The translations under genes and the position numbers were made by a program. The notes under the pieces were generated by a model. The model did not search any database and was not told the origin of the DNA. It worked only from the letters and a program-made list of their open reading frames with translations. A stretch of 64,000 bases of DNA, taken from an uncultured Paracoccaceae bacterium (GTDB taxonomy: Bacteria > Pseudomonadota > Alphaproteobacteria > Rhodobacterales > Rhodobacteraceae). Of this stretch, positions 19,460 through 34,967 are shown piece by piece (the stretch's first letter is position 1; every line of letters begins with the position of its first letter). The stretch spans positions 101,738-165,737 of the forward strand of contig CALMSR010000017.1 of assembly GCA_937872465.1 (NCBI GenBank), written 5' to 3'.

Positions 19460-20005
19460 ATGGGATATGGTGTCGTCGCCCGGGTGTTCCACTGGCTGAC
19501 GGTCGTTCTCGTCCTGATCATGATACCTGCCGGGACGATCATGATACAAGAGATCCCGCGGCCGACCCAGGATGCGCTCTTCATCCTGCACAAGGGCCTC
19601 GGTCCGTTCGTGCTCCTGGTGGTGCTGCTGCGACTCGCCTGGCGGTTCGTCTCGCCGCCGCCGCCGCTGCCGCGGGAGATACCGAAGGTGCAGCGCGTGG
19701 CGGCCGGGGCGGTGCATGCCGGGCTCTACGCCTTCCTGATCATCATGGCGGTCAGCGGCTACGTTCGCGTGACGACGGGCGGGTTTCCCATCGAATCGCT
19801 GCGCGCGCTCGGGATTCCGCCGCTGCTGCCGAAGAACGAGGGCGTCGCCGAAGTCGCCAAGGCAATTCACGCAACCGCCAGGTATGTACTGATACTTCTC
19901 ATTCTACTTCATGTTGCAGCCGCGGCCTATCACGGCATCATCCGGCGGGACGGGGTCTTCTCGCGGATGTGGCCGCCCTTTTCCCGGGGCAATTCTGCCG
20001 CTTGA
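19460..20005 (+). CDS. Cytochrome b561-type membrane protein
   Basis: Four-helix di-haem b electron carrier of the bacterial CybB family in the inner membrane. The 181-residue protein starts MGYGVVARVFHWLTVVLVLIM with the haem-ligand His in the first helix. A second ligand His is in FILHKGLGPFVLL, then VHAGLYAFLIIMAVSGY and ILLILLHVAAAAYHGIIRRD with further histidines. The start at 19460 is chosen because it gives the normal N-terminus; a GTG at 19430 would add ten unlikely residues. It follows the divergent phosphatidyltransferase operon and precedes opgH by 118 bases. Confidence 0.9.
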   Translation: MGYGVVARVFHWLTVVLVLIMIPAGTIMIQEIPRPTQDALFILHKGLGPFVLLVVLLRLAWRFVSPPPPLPREIPKVQRVAAGAVHAGLYAFLIIMAVSGYVRVTTGGFPIESLRALGIPPLLPKNEGVAEVAKAIHATARYVLILLILLHVAAAAYHGIIRRDGVFSRMWPPFSRGNSAA

Positions 20006-20123
20006 TAGGCCATTTCCCGCCGAGTAGTGTTCGCGGGTGCAGCATCAGGTTTCGCCGGCTGCAACAGACGATTAGCTTGCGCGTTGGTGGGATCCGGATA
20101 CCCGGAGGGGACGAGGACTTGCG

Positions 20124-21872
20124 ATGAACATGCAGACGCCGCCGTACCGGCTGGTGGGTCAATCCTTGCTGCCGTTCGAGGCGCCGCTGGCCATGCCGGT
20201 GCGCGGCCTGGACGACGTGCCGACGCCGCGCCGCTTCGAGCCGCCCGCCCCTGCCGCGCCCTCGGGGCGCCGGGCGGCCGCCTTCGGGCTCGCCATTCTC
20301 GCGGTGATCGGACTCGGCCTGACGATGGCCGCGGGCCTCGCGCGCGACGGCTATCAGGCGATCGATGCGCTGCTGATGGCGCTCTACCTGCCGATCGTCG
20401 CCTGGACCGCTTTCGCCGCCGCGACGGCCGTGCTGGGATCGGTCTGGTCGGCCCGCGATCCGCGCCCCGACCGGGCGCCGCGGCGCGACTGGGTTCCGCG
20501 GGGCCGCACCGCCATCCTGATCCCGGCGCGCAACGAGGATGTCGACGCGCTGGAAGACCGGATCCGGGCGCTGCGCGCCGATCTCGGCGGGCGCGCGCTG
20601 CGGCGGAAAGTCGACATCTTCGTGCTGTCCGATTCCGACAATCCGCTGATCATCGACCGCGAGGAGCGCCTGGCCGAGGCGCTGGCCGGCGACCTGCGCC
20701 CGGGCGTCGCCACCTATTATCGCCGCCGGAGCGAGAATTCCGGGCGCAAGCCGGGCAATATCGCCGAATGGCTGCGGCGCTGGGGAGGCGCCTACCAGTA
20801 CATGCTGACCTTCGATGCCGACAGCCGCATGTCGGCGCGTCGGATCGCCGGTCTGATCGCAAAGATGGAGCGGCGCCCCGACCTCGGGCTGATCCAGTGC
20901 GGGGTGCGGCTGACCGGTGCCGAAACCCGTTTCGGCCGGGTGCAGCAGGCCGCGACCGGGCTCTACGGGCCGGCCTTCACCGCCGGGATCGCCGGATGGT
21001 CGGGGGGCGCGGGCAATTACTGGGGGCACAATGCGCTCGCGCGCGTGCGCGCCTTCGCCGGCGCCGCGGGCCTGCCGCGGCTGGAGGGCAGCGCGCCCTT
21101 CGGCGGCGACGTGCTGAGCCACGATTTCGTCGAGGCCGCCTGGCTGCGCCGGGCCGGCTGGAGCGTGGAGATCGATCCCGACGTCTCGGGCAGCTCGGAG
21201 GAGGGGCCGCAGACGCTCGCCGAGTTCCACAAGCGCGACCGGCGCTGGTGCCAGGGCAATCTGCAGCATATCCGCATCCTGGCGCGCGCGCAGGGCCTCG
21301 ATCCGATCAGCCGGCTGCATCTGGCCTGCGGCATCTTCGGCTATCTCGCCTCGCCGCTCTGGCTCGGGCTCGTGGTGGCGGCGACGATGAGCGGCTCGAC
21401 GGGCACGATGACGGTGCCGGTGCTCGGGGCGATCGCGCTGCTTCTGGCCCAGAAGCTGGCCGGGGTCGCCTATTGGCTGCGGCGGGACCCCAGCGGGTGG
21501 CGCAGGACCTGCCGGCTGGCGGCCGGGGAGACGCTGATCTCGGGCCTGCTCGCGCCGATCGTGATGATGCGCCAGACGGTCTCGGTCATCTCCGTGCTGA
21601 GTGGCAACGATTGCGGCTGGAAGCCGGCGGCGCGGTCCGGGCTGCGCGGCGGCAACGACGACATGCCCTGGCTCGAGCCGGCAGCGGGCGTCGCGCTGCT
21701 GCTCGCGGTGCTGCCCGGCGTAGGCTCGCTCTGGCAGGTCGCCGTGGTGATGCCGATCGTGCTGCCGCTCCTGATCGCGCCCTGGCTCGTCGCCTGGCTC
21801 GATGCGCGGCCGCCGGCGGCTGCGCGCCGTGCCGAGGCGGTGGGCGGCGCGGTTCAGGCGCTCCAGCGGTAG
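20124..21872 (+). CDS. opgH: Glucans biosynthesis glucosyltransferase OpgH (MdoH)
   Basis: Polymerises glucose from UDP-glucose into the backbone of osmoregulated periplasmic glucans across the inner membrane. The 582-residue protein is a GT2 enzyme with FVLSDSDNP (first Asp pair), TFDADSRMS (DxD), LSHDFVEAAWLRRAGW (catalytic Asp) and RRWCQGNLQH (Q/R-x2-RW). Membrane segments lie at about 50-70, 80-102, and several after 400. It is shorter than E. coli OpgH (847) because the long N- and C-terminal cytoplasmic parts are reduced. GGAGGGGACGAGG precedes the ATG. It is convergent with opgG, with a 19-base overlap, instead of forming the usual opgGH operon. Confidence 0.93.
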   Translation: MNMQTPPYRLVGQSLLPFEAPLAMPVRGLDDVPTPRRFEPPAPAAPSGRRAAAFGLAILAVIGLGLTMAAGLARDGYQAIDALLMALYLPIVAWTAFAAATAVLGSVWSARDPRPDRAPRRDWVPRGRTAILIPARNEDVDALEDRIRALRADLGGRALRRKVDIFVLSDSDNPLIIDREERLAEALAGDLRPGVATYYRRRSENSGRKPGNIAEWLRRWGGAYQYMLTFDADSRMSARRIAGLIAKMERRPDLGLIQCGVRLTGAETRFGRVQQAATGLYGPAFTAGIAGWSGGAGNYWGHNALARVRAFAGAAGLPRLEGSAPFGGDVLSHDFVEAAWLRRAGWSVEIDPDVSGSSEEGPQTLAEFHKRDRRWCQGNLQHIRILARAQGLDPISRLHLACGIFGYLASPLWLGLVVAATMSGSTGTMTVPVLGAIALLLAQKLAGVAYWLRRDPSGWRRTCRLAAGETLISGLLAPIVMMRQTVSVISVLSGNDCGWKPAARSGLRGGNDDMPWLEPAAGVALLLAVLPGVGSLWQVAVVMPIVLPLLIAPWLVAWLDARPPAAARRAEAVGGAVQALQR

Positions 21873-23389
21873 AGCCAGACCTCGGAGGCGGGCACGCCCG
21901 CGCGCTCCAGAACGAGGCGGAACTCGATCTCGCGCCGTGCGCCCGGGGCGAAATGGAAGCCGACGCGGGCGAGGTTGCCGCCCGGCAGGGGGGCGATGCT
22001 GAGCCCCCTGATCTCGCCGGCGCTCGCCGTGGCCCGGGGCGCGAGGCTCGCGAGGTCGACCTCGCCGAGATCGAAGTCGACCACGAGCAGCCTTTCGCCG
22101 GCATCGTGGATCGACCGGCCGCCGCGGGTGGCGATCACCCGTGCCAGCGGGAGGGGCTCCGCCGGCACGGGCGTCCAGGTCAGGCGGTAGGAGAACTCCT
22201 GGCGCGCGCCGGCCCTGAGCGGCGCTTCGGGCCGCCAGAAGGCCACGATGTTGTCGGCGAAATCCCGGTCGGCCGGCAGCTCGAACAGCATCACCGCGCC
22301 GGGGCCCCAGTCGCCGATGGGCTCCACCCAGGCGCTGGGGCGCCGCTCGTAATGCGCCTCGGCGTCCTGGAAATGCGCGAAATCGCGGTCGCGCTGGATG
22401 AGGCCGAAGCCGCGGGGGCCGGTATCGGCGAAGGCCGAGACCTCGACGGCGCCGGGGTTGCGCAGCGGGCGCCAGATCCGCTCGCCGGATCCGGTGACGA
22501 TGCGCAGGCCGCCGCTGTCGTGCACCGCATCGCGGAAGTCGTCCACGCCGGCGCGGTTCTCGGGGCCGAAGTAATACATCGAGGTGAGCGGCGCGATCCC
22601 GGCCTGGGCGATGTCCCGGCGGGGGAAGAGCACGGCGCGCAGATCCATGACCGTCTCGGCGCCCGGGGTGATGGCGATCTCGTAGGCGCCGGCCAGGGAG
22701 GCGCTGTCGAGCAGGGCGGCGAGGCGGAGGGTGCCTGCACCCGGCTGCGGCTCCTGCACCCAGAATTCGGTGAAGACGGGAAACTCCTCGCCCCCGGGGC
22801 CGGCTGTGCCGATGGCCAGCCCGCGGGCGGAAAGGCCGAAGAGCGTGTCGCGGGCGTTGGCGCGGAAATAGCTCGCGCCCTGGAAGACCGCCACCTCGTC
22901 CCAGACGCCGGGGCGGTTGATCGGGTGGCGGATGCGGATCCCGGAGAAGCCCATGTCCTGGGTCGTCTCCGAGGGCGGCTGCCCCTCGTGCCCGGGGAAG
23001 TGGTCGGGGTCGAAGTCGAAGAGATCGGCGGAGAAGGCGAGCGGCCGGGCGGTGCCGTGGGCCACTAGGTTCACCGCGACCCGGTCCCGGAAGTTGAATC
23101 CGGGCGGCAGGAGGTCCATCCGGAAGCCGTGGTCGTCGGCGAAGAGCCGTTCCGCGTCGTGGAAGCGGATGGCGCGATAGGCGTCGTAGCCGAGCCCGGC
23201 GAAGGGCGGGGCAAGGTCCATGCGCCGGCCGACATGGGGGGCGGCGGCGGTGGCGCGGGCGCGCTCGATCACCGTCTCGAAATCGAAGGGCCGGGCCTCC
23301 CCGGCGGCCGCGGCGGGCGGAACCAGGCGCGGCAGGGATTCCGCAAAGAGTCCCGCGAGGGCGGAATGCAGCAGCGCGCGTCGGTGCAT
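21854..23389 (-). CDS. Periplasmic glucans biosynthesis protein OpgG/OpgD (MdoG)
   Basis: Periplasmic protein needed to complete osmoregulated periplasmic glucans. The protein has 511 residues. A signal peptide starts MHRRALLHSALAGLFAE; the paired arginines followed by a hydrophobic stretch leave open Tat export, as in OpgD. The mature part begins FDFETVIERARATAAAPH and shows YDAYRAIRF, FGLSARGLAIGT, FPVFTEFWVQEP, TSMYYFGPENR and WRPLRNPGAVEVSAF, all family segments. The start at 23389 has GAGAGG seven bases before it. OpgG or OpgD cannot be separated with certainty. It lies downstream of glgX on the same strand with a 130-base gap. Confidence 0.9.
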   Translation of the reverse strand: MHRRALLHSALAGLFAESLPRLVPPAAAAGEARPFDFETVIERARATAAAPHVGRRMDLAPPFAGLGYDAYRAIRFHDAERLFADDHGFRMDLLPPGFNFRDRVAVNLVAHGTARPLAFSADLFDFDPDHFPGHEGQPPSETTQDMGFSGIRIRHPINRPGVWDEVAVFQGASYFRANARDTLFGLSARGLAIGTAGPGGEEFPVFTEFWVQEPQPGAGTLRLAALLDSASLAGAYEIAITPGAETVMDLRAVLFPRRDIAQAGIAPLTSMYYFGPENRAGVDDFRDAVHDSGGLRIVTGSGERIWRPLRNPGAVEVSAFADTGPRGFGLIQRDRDFAHFQDAEAHYERRPSAWVEPIGDWGPGAVMLFELPADRDFADNIVAFWRPEAPLRAGARQEFSYRLTWTPVPAEPLPLARVIATRGGRSIHDAGERLLVVDFDLGEVDLASLAPRATASAGEIRGLSIAPLPGGNLARVGFHFAPGARREIEFRLVLERAGVPASEVWLYRWSA

Positions 23390-23478
23390 CGGGATCCTCT
23401 CACCCACCCGTTTCGTCCGGGCACCTAGGCCCTTCGCCGGGGCCGCTCAAGGGGATGCCGGCCAGAGAAGGCCCGTGG

Positions 23479-23494
23479 GTCGCCCCGGGGCGAC
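23479..23494. other. Perfect 16-base palindrome between glgX and opgG
   Basis: GTCGCCCCGGGGCGAC is its own reverse complement and can form a six-pair stem. It lies 26 bases past the glgX stop. No T-run follows on the minus strand, so it is at best a weak terminator or an RNA-stabilising hairpin; it could also be a protein-binding site in front of opgG. Confidence 0.4.
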
Positions 23495-23519
23495 GGGGCA
23501 GGCCGTTTGGGGCCGCGGA

Positions 23520-28575
<5,056 letters not shown>

Positions 28576-28580
28576 CGGGG

Positions 28581-29840
28581 TCAGTCCGCCAGGCGGTCGA
28601 TCATCGCTTGCGTGATGAGGCAGACCCCGGCCTCGGTGCGGCGGAAGCGCCGCGCGTCGAGCTCCGGATCCTCGCCGACCACGAGGCCCTCGGGCACGAT
28701 CACGCCGCGGTCGACCACGACCTTCCGGAGCTGCACGTTCCGCGAGATCCGGCATTCGGGCAGGATGACCGCCTCCTCGAGCCGGGAATAGGAATGCGCG
28801 CGGACCCCGGTGAAGAGCAGGCTGCGCCGGATGCTGGAGCCCGAGATGATGCAGTCGCCGGAGATGAGCGAGCTGACGGCGCTGCCGCGGCGGCCGTCCT
28901 CGTCATGCACGAATTTCGCCGGCGGCTTGATCTCGGCATAGGTCCAGATCGGCCAGTAGGTGTCGTAGAGGTCGAGCTCCGGGATCACGTCCGTCAGGTC
29001 GATATTGGCCGCCCAATAGGCGTCGACCGTGCCGACGTCCCGCCAGTAGGATCCGGAATCGGAGCTGGTGCGGATGCAGGACTGGCTGAAGCGGTGGGCC
29101 ACCGCCTTGCCGTGCGCCACGATATAGGGGATCAGGTCCTTGCCGAAATCGCGGCTGGAGCCGGTCTCGGCGGCGTCGCGATGCAGCAGGTCCATCAGGA
29201 ACCTGGTCTGGAAGACATAGATGCCCATCGAGGCCAGCGCCATGTCCGGCTGGCCCGGGATGCCGGGCGGATCGGCGGGCTTCTCGACGAAGGCGGTGAT
29301 GGTGTCCTCGGTGTCGACATGCATCACGCCGAAGCCGGTGGCCTCCGTGCGCGGCACTTCTAGGCAGCCGACGGTGACGTCCGCGCCGCTGTCGACATGC
29401 TGGCGCAGCATCAGTTCGTAATCCATCTTGTAGATGTGGTCGCCCGCGAGGATGACCATGAATTCGGGGCCGTAGCTCTCGATGATGTCGATGTTCTGAT
29501 AGACCGCGTCGGCGGTGCCCTCGTACCATTGCGTCTCGGAGACGCGCTGGCTCGCCGGCAGGATGTCGAAGCTCTCGTTGCGTTCGGGGCGCAGGAAGTC
29601 CCAGCCGCGCTGCAGGTGGCGGATGAGGGAGTGCGCCTTGTACTGGGTCGCGACCCCGATGCGGCGGATGCCCGAATTGAGCGCGTTCGAGAGCGCGAAG
29701 TCGATGATCCGGGTCTTGCCGCCGAAATAGACCGCGGGCTTGGCGCGCTTGTCGGTCAGTTCCTTGAGGCGGCTGCCTCGCCCACCGGCCAGCACATAGG
29801 CCATGGCGTCGCGAGCAAGGGGTTGCCTGTGGTTTTCCAT
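28581..29840 (-). CDS. glgC: Glucose-1-phosphate adenylyltransferase GlgC
   Basis: Makes ADP-glucose from ATP and glucose 1-phosphate; the usual allosteric control point of bacterial glycogen synthesis. The 419-residue protein has [20 protein letters not shown], the nucleotide loop, [20 protein letters not shown], and later [11 protein letters not shown] and [17 protein letters not shown]-terminal left-handed beta-helix follows. The start at 29840 ([13 protein letters not shown]) has GGGAGGG six bases before it; an in-frame start 39 bases upstream lacks this. Confidence 0.97.
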   Translation of the reverse strand: MENHRQPLARDAMAYVLAGGRGSRLKELTDKRAKPAVYFGGKTRIIDFALSNALNSGIRRIGVATQYKAHSLIRHLQRGWDFLRPERNESFDILPASQRVSETQWYEGTADAVYQNIDIIESYGPEFMVILAGDHIYKMDYELMLRQHVDSGADVTVGCLEVPRTEATGFGVMHVDTEDTITAFVEKPADPPGIPGQPDMALASMGIYVFQTRFLMDLLHRDAAETGSSRDFGKDLIPYIVAHGKAVAHRFSQSCIRTSSDSGSYWRDVGTVDAYWAANIDLTDVIPELDLYDTYWPIWTYAEIKPPAKFVHDEDGRRGSAVSSLISGDCIISGSSIRRSLLFTGVRAHSYSRLEEAVILPECRISRNVQLRKVVVDRGVIVPEGLVVGEDPELDARRFRRTEAGVCLITQAMIDRLAD

Positions 29841-29875
29841 GATGTCCCTCCCCGGTTTTATCGCATCGCCAGCAT

Positions 29876-32095
29876 TCACGAAGCGGGGTCGAATTCAAGC
29901 CAGAGCGTGGCAAGCGGCGGCAGGTTCACCGGCGCGGCGATGCCCTGCGGATCCTCGGCGGCCAGGACCCCGCCGAGGTTGCCCATGCCGCTGCCGCCGT
30001 AGGGGGCGGCGTCGGTGTTGAGGATCTCGCGCCAGCGGCCCGCCGCGGGCAGGGGCACCCGGTAGCCCTGGTGCGGGACCGGGGTGAAATTGGCGATCAC
30101 CGCCACGGGCGGCGCCTCCGGGGCCTTGCGGATCCAGGCATAGACCGAGGTGCGGCTCTCGTCGGCGAGCAGCCATTCGAAGCCCTCGCCCTCGCAGTCG
30201 CGCGCGTGCAGCGCCGGCGTGTCCCGGTAGAGGCGGTTGAGGTCGCGCATCAGATCCTGCACGCCCTTGTGCGCCGGGATCCCCGTCTGCTCCCAGTCTA
30301 GACCGCGGGCCTCGGACCATTCGCGGCCCTGCGCGAATTCCTGGCCCATGAAGATCAGCTTCTTGCCGGGATAGCCCCACATGAAGGCGTAATAGGCCCG
30401 CAGGTTGGCGAATTTCTGCCAGGGGTCGCCCGACATCTTGGCGATCAGCGAGCCCTTGCCGTGCACCACCTCGTCATGGCTGAGCGGCAGGACGAAATTC
30501 TCCGAGAAGGCGTAGAGCAGGCCGAAGGTCAGGTCGTTGTGGTGGTATCGGCGGTGGATCGGGTCGCGGGCCATGTATTGCAGCGTGTCGTGCATGAAGC
30601 CCATGTTCCACTTGAAGCCGAAGCCGAGGCCGCCCTCGTGCACCGGCGCGCTGACCTTGGGCCAGGAGGTGGATTCCTCGGCGATCATCATGGTGCCGGG
30701 GTGGCTGGCATAGACCGCGCGATTGGCCGCCTGGAGGAACTCGACCGCCTCGAGATTCTCGCGCCCGCCGAAGCGGTTGGGGATCCACTCGCCCTCCTTG
30801 CGGGAATAATCGAGGTAGAGCATCGAGGCGACGGCATCGACGCGGAGCCCGTCGATGTGAAACTTTTCAGACCAGTAGAGCGCGTTGTTGACAAGAAAGC
30901 TCACCACCTCGCGGCGGCCGAAATTGTAGATCAGCGTGTTCCAGTCGGGATGGAATCCCTGGCGCGGATCGGCATGCTCGTAGAGCGCGGTGCCGTCGAA
31001 GCGCCCCAGCCCGTGGGCATCGGTGGGAAAATGCGCCGGCACCCAGTCGAGGATGATGCCGATCCCGGCGCGATGCGCCCCGTCGACGAATCGCGCGAAG
31101 CCCTCGGGCGGGCCGAAGCGGGCGGAGGGGGCGAAGAGGCCGGTGGTCTGGTATCCCCAGGAGGGGTCGTAGGGGTGTTCGGCGACCGGGAGGAACTCGA
31201 TATGGGTGAAGCCCATGTCGACGACGTAGGGAATCAGCCGCTCGCCCAGTTCGTCCCAGCTGAGGAAGCGGCCGTCGTCGTGGCGCGCCCAGGAGCCGGC
31301 ATGGACCTCGTAGATGGAGACCGGCTGGCGGCGGGCGTCGGCCGCGGCCCAGAACTCGCGGTGGGCGGCGTCGCCCCAGTCGTGGTCGAGCCAGGGCGCG
31401 ACCACCGAGGCGGTCGCGGGGCGGAACTCGGAGGCGCGGGCGAAGGGATCGGCCTTGAGCGGCAGGCGCACCCCGTCGCGGCCGACGATTTCGTATTTGT
31501 AGGGCGCGCCGACCGCGACCTCCGGCAGGAAGATCTCCCAGATGCCGGTGTCCTGCCGCAGGCGCATCACATGGCGGCGGCCGTCCCAGGCATTGAACGG
31601 CCCGACGACCGAGACCCGCCGCGCGTTCGGCGCCCAGACGGCGAAATGCACGCCCTCCGCGCCCTCGTGGTGGATCGGATGGGCGCCGAGCTTGTCGAAG
31701 AGCCGCAGGTGGCTGCCCTCGCCGATGTAGTAGTCGTCCATCGGTCCGAGCACCGGGCCGAAGGAATAGGGATCGATCACCCACCATTCGCCGCCGGCGT
31801 TGCGGGCCCGGTACTTCAGCGGCTGGCGCTTGCGGATGCGCAGCGGCCCTTCGAAGAAGCCCGCAGGGTGGCGGCGTTCGAGCGTGCCCGCGGACTTGCC
31901 CGCGAGCGTGAAGGCCTCGACCTCCTCGGCGCCGTCGATGAAGGCGCGGGCGGTCAGCCGCCCCTCGCCCTGAAGGCCGAGCACCGCGAAGGGATCGGGA
32001 TGGGTTCCGGTGACGATGGCCGCGACGGTTGCGTCGTCGAGGCGGGACGCCCCCTTCTCCGTCGCGGCCGCAGGCTTCTTCTGTCCCTTCTTCAT
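29876..32095 (-). CDS. glgB: 1,4-alpha-glucan branching enzyme GlgB
   Basis: Introduces alpha-1,6 branches into glycogen. The 739-residue protein has two N-terminal carbohydrate-binding regions and the GH13 domain. Visible are [24 protein letters not shown], the nucleophile in [19 protein letters not shown], the acid in [25 protein letters not shown], and a C-terminal all-beta domain. Typical length (E. coli 728). It lies between glgP and glgC with gaps of 34 and 35 bases. Confidence 0.97.
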   Translation of the reverse strand: MKKGQKKPAAATEKGASRLDDATVAAIVTGTHPDPFAVLGLQGEGRLTARAFIDGAEEVEAFTLAGKSAGTLERRHPAGFFEGPLRIRKRQPLKYRARNAGGEWWVIDPYSFGPVLGPMDDYYIGEGSHLRLFDKLGAHPIHHEGAEGVHFAVWAPNARRVSVVGPFNAWDGRRHVMRLRQDTGIWEIFLPEVAVGAPYKYEIVGRDGVRLPLKADPFARASEFRPATASVVAPWLDHDWGDAAHREFWAAADARRQPVSIYEVHAGSWARHDDGRFLSWDELGERLIPYVVDMGFTHIEFLPVAEHPYDPSWGYQTTGLFAPSARFGPPEGFARFVDGAHRAGIGIILDWVPAHFPTDAHGLGRFDGTALYEHADPRQGFHPDWNTLIYNFGRREVVSFLVNNALYWSEKFHIDGLRVDAVASMLYLDYSRKEGEWIPNRFGGRENLEAVEFLQAANRAVYASHPGTMMIAEESTSWPKVSAPVHEGGLGFGFKWNMGFMHDTLQYMARDPIHRRYHHNDLTFGLLYAFSENFVLPLSHDEVVHGKGSLIAKMSGDPWQKFANLRAYYAFMWGYPGKKLIFMGQEFAQGREWSEARGLDWEQTGIPAHKGVQDLMRDLNRLYRDTPALHARDCEGEGFEWLLADESRTSVYAWIRKAPEAPPVAVIANFTPVPHQGYRVPLPAAGRWREILNTDAAPYGGSGMGNLGGVLAAEDPQGIAAPVNLPPLATLWLEFDPAS

Positions 32096-32129
32096 GGACG
32101 CATGTCCCCCGGAGCTGCTCGGCCCAAGG

Positions 32130-34589
32130 CTAAAGGGGAATGTCCCAGATGTCTCGCGAATATTGCCGGATGGTGCGGTCGGAGGAGAACCAGCCCATGC
32201 GCGCGGTGTTCAGGATCGCCATCTGCCGCCAGCGCGCGGAATCCTTCCAGATCGCATCGACCTCGCGCTGGGCGGCGGCATAGGCGTCGAAATCGGTGGC
32301 GACCATGAACCAGTCGTGGTCGTAGAGCCCGCCGATCAGCTCGCGGTAGCGGCCCGGATCGTCGGGCGAGAAGACGCCGGAGGCGATGGCATTGAGCGCC
32401 TGGCTGAGCTCGGGCGAGTTCTCGATCGCCGCGCGGGGATTGTGGCCGTTCTGGCGGCGCTGGGCGACCTCCTCGGCGGTCAGGCCGAAGATCACGATGT
32501 TTTCCTCGCCGACCTGCTCGCGGATCTCGACGTTCGCGCCGTCGAGCGTGCCGATGGTGATCGCGCCGTTGAGCGCGAACTTCATGTTGCCGGTGCCCGA
32601 GGCCTCGAGGCCGGCGGTGGAGATCTGCTCGGAGAGATTGGCCGCCGGGACCAGCACCTCCGCGAGGCTGACGTTGTAGTTGGGGATGAAGACGACCCTG
32701 AGCACGTCGCGCACGGAAGGATTGGAATTGATCACCCGGGCGACGTCGTTGGCCAGTTTGATGATCAGCTTGGCATTGTGATAGGTCGGCGCCGCCTTGC
32801 CGGCGAAGAACTTGACCCGCGGCACCCAGTCGCGTTCGGGATGCGAGCAGATCTGGTCGTAGAGCGCCACCGCCTCGATGATGTTGAGCAGCTGGCGCTT
32901 GTATTCGTGGATGCGCTTGATCTGGATGTCGAAGAGCGCGGAGGGGTCGAGCCGCATGCCGAGCCGGTCGCGCACGACGCGGGCGAGGCGCTCCTTGTTC
33001 TGGCGCTTGACGGCGGCGAAGGCGGTCTGGAACCCGGGGTCGGTGGCGAAAGGCTCCAGCGCGCGCAGGGCCTCGATATCGTCGAGGAAGGCGTCGCCGA
33101 TGGTCTCGCGCAGGAGGCTGGTCAGGCCGGGATTGCACTGCATCAGCCAGCGGCGCGGGGTGATGCCGTTGGTCTTGGGGTTGATGCGGTCGGGATACAT
33201 CTCGTGGAGATGGCGGAAGACCGTCGCCTTCATCAGCTCGGTGTGGAGCGCGGAGACGCCGTTGATGGAATGCGCGCCGACGAAGGCGAGGTTGCCCATG
33301 CGCACGCGCCGCTCGCCGGTCTCGTCCACGAGGCTGATGTCGCGCACCGCCGCGTCGTCGAAGCCGTGCTCGGCGCGGGCGGAGCGCAGGAGGCGGGCGT
33401 TGATCTCGTAGATGATCTGCATCTGCCGCGGCAGGAGCCGCTCGAAGAGCGGCACCGGCCAGCTTTCCAGTGCCTCGGGCAGCAGCGTGTGGTTGGTATA
33501 GGCGATGGTGCGCCGGGTCATGTCCCAGGCGGTGGTGAATTCGTAGCCGTGCACATCCATCAGCAGGCGCATCAGCTCGGCGACGCAGACCGCCGGGTGG
33601 GTGTCGTTGAGCTGGACCGCGACCTTCTCGGGCAGGTTGTCGAGCGAGGGATATTGCTGGAGGTGGCGGCGCAGGATGTCCTGCAGCGAGGCGGAGGAGA
33701 AGAAATACTCCTGGCGCAGCCGCAGCTCCTGACCCGAGGGCGAGGCATCGGCGGGGTAGAGCACGCGCGTCAGCGCGTCGGCGCGGTTGCTTTCCTTGAG
33801 GCTGCCGATGTGGTCGCCGGCGTTGAAGGCGTCGAGCCGGATCGGGTCGATCGGCTCGGCGTTCCAGAGCCTCAGCGTGTTCACGTTGGTGCCGCGCCAG
33901 CCGACGATCGGCGTGTCATAGGCGCTGGCGATGACCCGCTCGGCCGGGCGCCAGACGTATTTCTCCTCCTCGCCGTTGGCTTCCTGGTAGTCGACGTAGC
34001 CGCCGAAGCCGACCTCGTAGGCGCTCTCGCGGCGGTCGAATTCCCAGGGATTGCCGTGTTCGAGCCAGGTCTCGGGGTATTCCAGCTGCCAGCCGTCCTT
34101 GATGCGCTGGCGGAAGAGGCCGTGACGGTAGCGGATGCCGTAGCCGTAGGCGGGCACGCCCACGGTGGCCATGCTCTCCATGAAGCAGGCGGCGAGCCGG
34201 CCGAGGCCGCCGTTGCCGAGCGCGGCATCGGCCTCGAGCGCGGCGATGGCGTCGAAATCGACGCCGAGCTCGTCGAGCGCCGCCTGCATCGGCTCCAGCA
34301 GGCCGAGGTTGGAGACCGCGTCGCGCATCAGCCGGCCGATGAGGAATTCCAGGCTGAGATAATAGACGCGCTTGGCCTGGGTCTCGTAGGTGTGGCGGAT
34401 GGTGTTCATCCAGCGCTCGATGGCGCGGTCGCGGGCGACGAGGATCGTCGCCTGCAGCCAGTCATGGGGCTTGGCGACCTTGCGGTCCTTGCCGATCCGG
34501 TAGACGAGCCGCTCGACGATGTCATGGGCGAGCGCATCGGGATCGTTCGAGCGCGGATCGGGCAGGAAGTCCGTCAGGGGCTGGTTCAT
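32130..34589 (-). CDS. glgP: Glycogen phosphorylase GlgP
   Basis: PLP-dependent enzyme that releases glucose 1-phosphate from glycogen ends. The 819-residue protein shows [59 protein letters not shown], the arginine-containing [11 protein letters not shown], and the PLP lysine in [15 protein letters not shown]. It is the first gene of the operon glgP-B-C-A-pgm-glgX, so the 378-base gap upstream (34590-34967) should hold the promoter; that gap also contains repeat copy 3. Confidence 0.97.
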   Translation of the reverse strand: MNQPLTDFLPDPRSNDPDALAHDIVERLVYRIGKDRKVAKPHDWLQATILVARDRAIERWMNTIRHTYETQAKRVYYLSLEFLIGRLMRDAVSNLGLLEPMQAALDELGVDFDAIAALEADAALGNGGLGRLAACFMESMATVGVPAYGYGIRYRHGLFRQRIKDGWQLEYPETWLEHGNPWEFDRRESAYEVGFGGYVDYQEANGEEEKYVWRPAERVIASAYDTPIVGWRGTNVNTLRLWNAEPIDPIRLDAFNAGDHIGSLKESNRADALTRVLYPADASPSGQELRLRQEYFFSSASLQDILRRHLQQYPSLDNLPEKVAVQLNDTHPAVCVAELMRLLMDVHGYEFTTAWDMTRRTIAYTNHTLLPEALESWPVPLFERLLPRQMQIIYEINARLLRSARAEHGFDDAAVRDISLVDETGERRVRMGNLAFVGAHSINGVSALHTELMKATVFRHLHEMYPDRINPKTNGITPRRWLMQCNPGLTSLLRETIGDAFLDDIEALRALEPFATDPGFQTAFAAVKRQNKERLARVVRDRLGMRLDPSALFDIQIKRIHEYKRQLLNIIEAVALYDQICSHPERDWVPRVKFFAGKAAPTYHNAKLIIKLANDVARVINSNPSVRDVLRVVFIPNYNVSLAEVLVPAANLSEQISTAGLEASGTGNMKFALNGAITIGTLDGANVEIREQVGEENIVIFGLTAEEVAQRRQNGHNPRAAIENSPELSQALNAIASGVFSPDDPGRYRELIGGLYDHDWFMVATDFDAYAAAQREVDAIWKDSARWRQMAILNTARMGWFSSDRTIRQYSRDIWDIPL

Positions 34590-34800
34590 CGCATCATCAC
34601 CGGGTTGCTTTCGGCCGGGCGGGTCCCGAATCCGTGGTGGCCAGACAGCTCGGCATGCCGGAGCATCGCCGCTGCCAAACCGTTCCGGAAGGGGCGCAGT
34701 ATGGTCATTCGGCGGCGGGGATCAAGCTGCAATGCGTCCCGGTCCGGGCGTGGCGGCGTCCGGGGCTGTCGCATCTGGCGGTCATTCATCCTTCCCTCTT

Positions 34801-34965
34801 CGACCGTCCCGCCACAATACAAGGGCAGTGCCCGGCCCGGGCTTGAGCGAAGCGCCCGCGTCGTTCCGGAGACACGACTTCGGCGTGACGGGGCGGGGTG
34901 GTGACGCTAGGCCCGACCGGAAATCGATCTGAACCGGTCGCGCTGCCAGGTGCAATTCCCCTTGG
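34801..34965 (-). repeat. Dispersed structured intergenic repeat, copy 3 (degenerate)
   Basis: Read on the minus strand it matches copy 2 through the left flank (GGGGAATTGCACCTGGCAGC, then GCGACCGGTTCAG), the middle hairpin region and the right arm CGGGCACTGCCC (34823-34834). The opposite arm is lost: the bases expected to read GGGCAGCGCCCG have diverged. The internal hairpin bases are also altered. It fills the space between pyrE and glgP, reaching to within three bases of the pyrE stop codon. Confidence 0.8.
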
Positions 34966-34967
34966 GC

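Noticed and set aside
20027..23068. A plus-strand open frame of about 1,000 codons crossing opgH and opgG
   Set aside because: It is read out of frame over opgH and antisense to opgG, and is made of Arg/Gly/Ala-rich sequence typical of shadow frames in GC-rich DNA.
32010..34904. A plus-strand open frame of about 960 codons antisense to glgP
   Set aside because: The minus-strand product is an intact glycogen phosphorylase with the PLP lysine; the plus frame has no recognisable domain.
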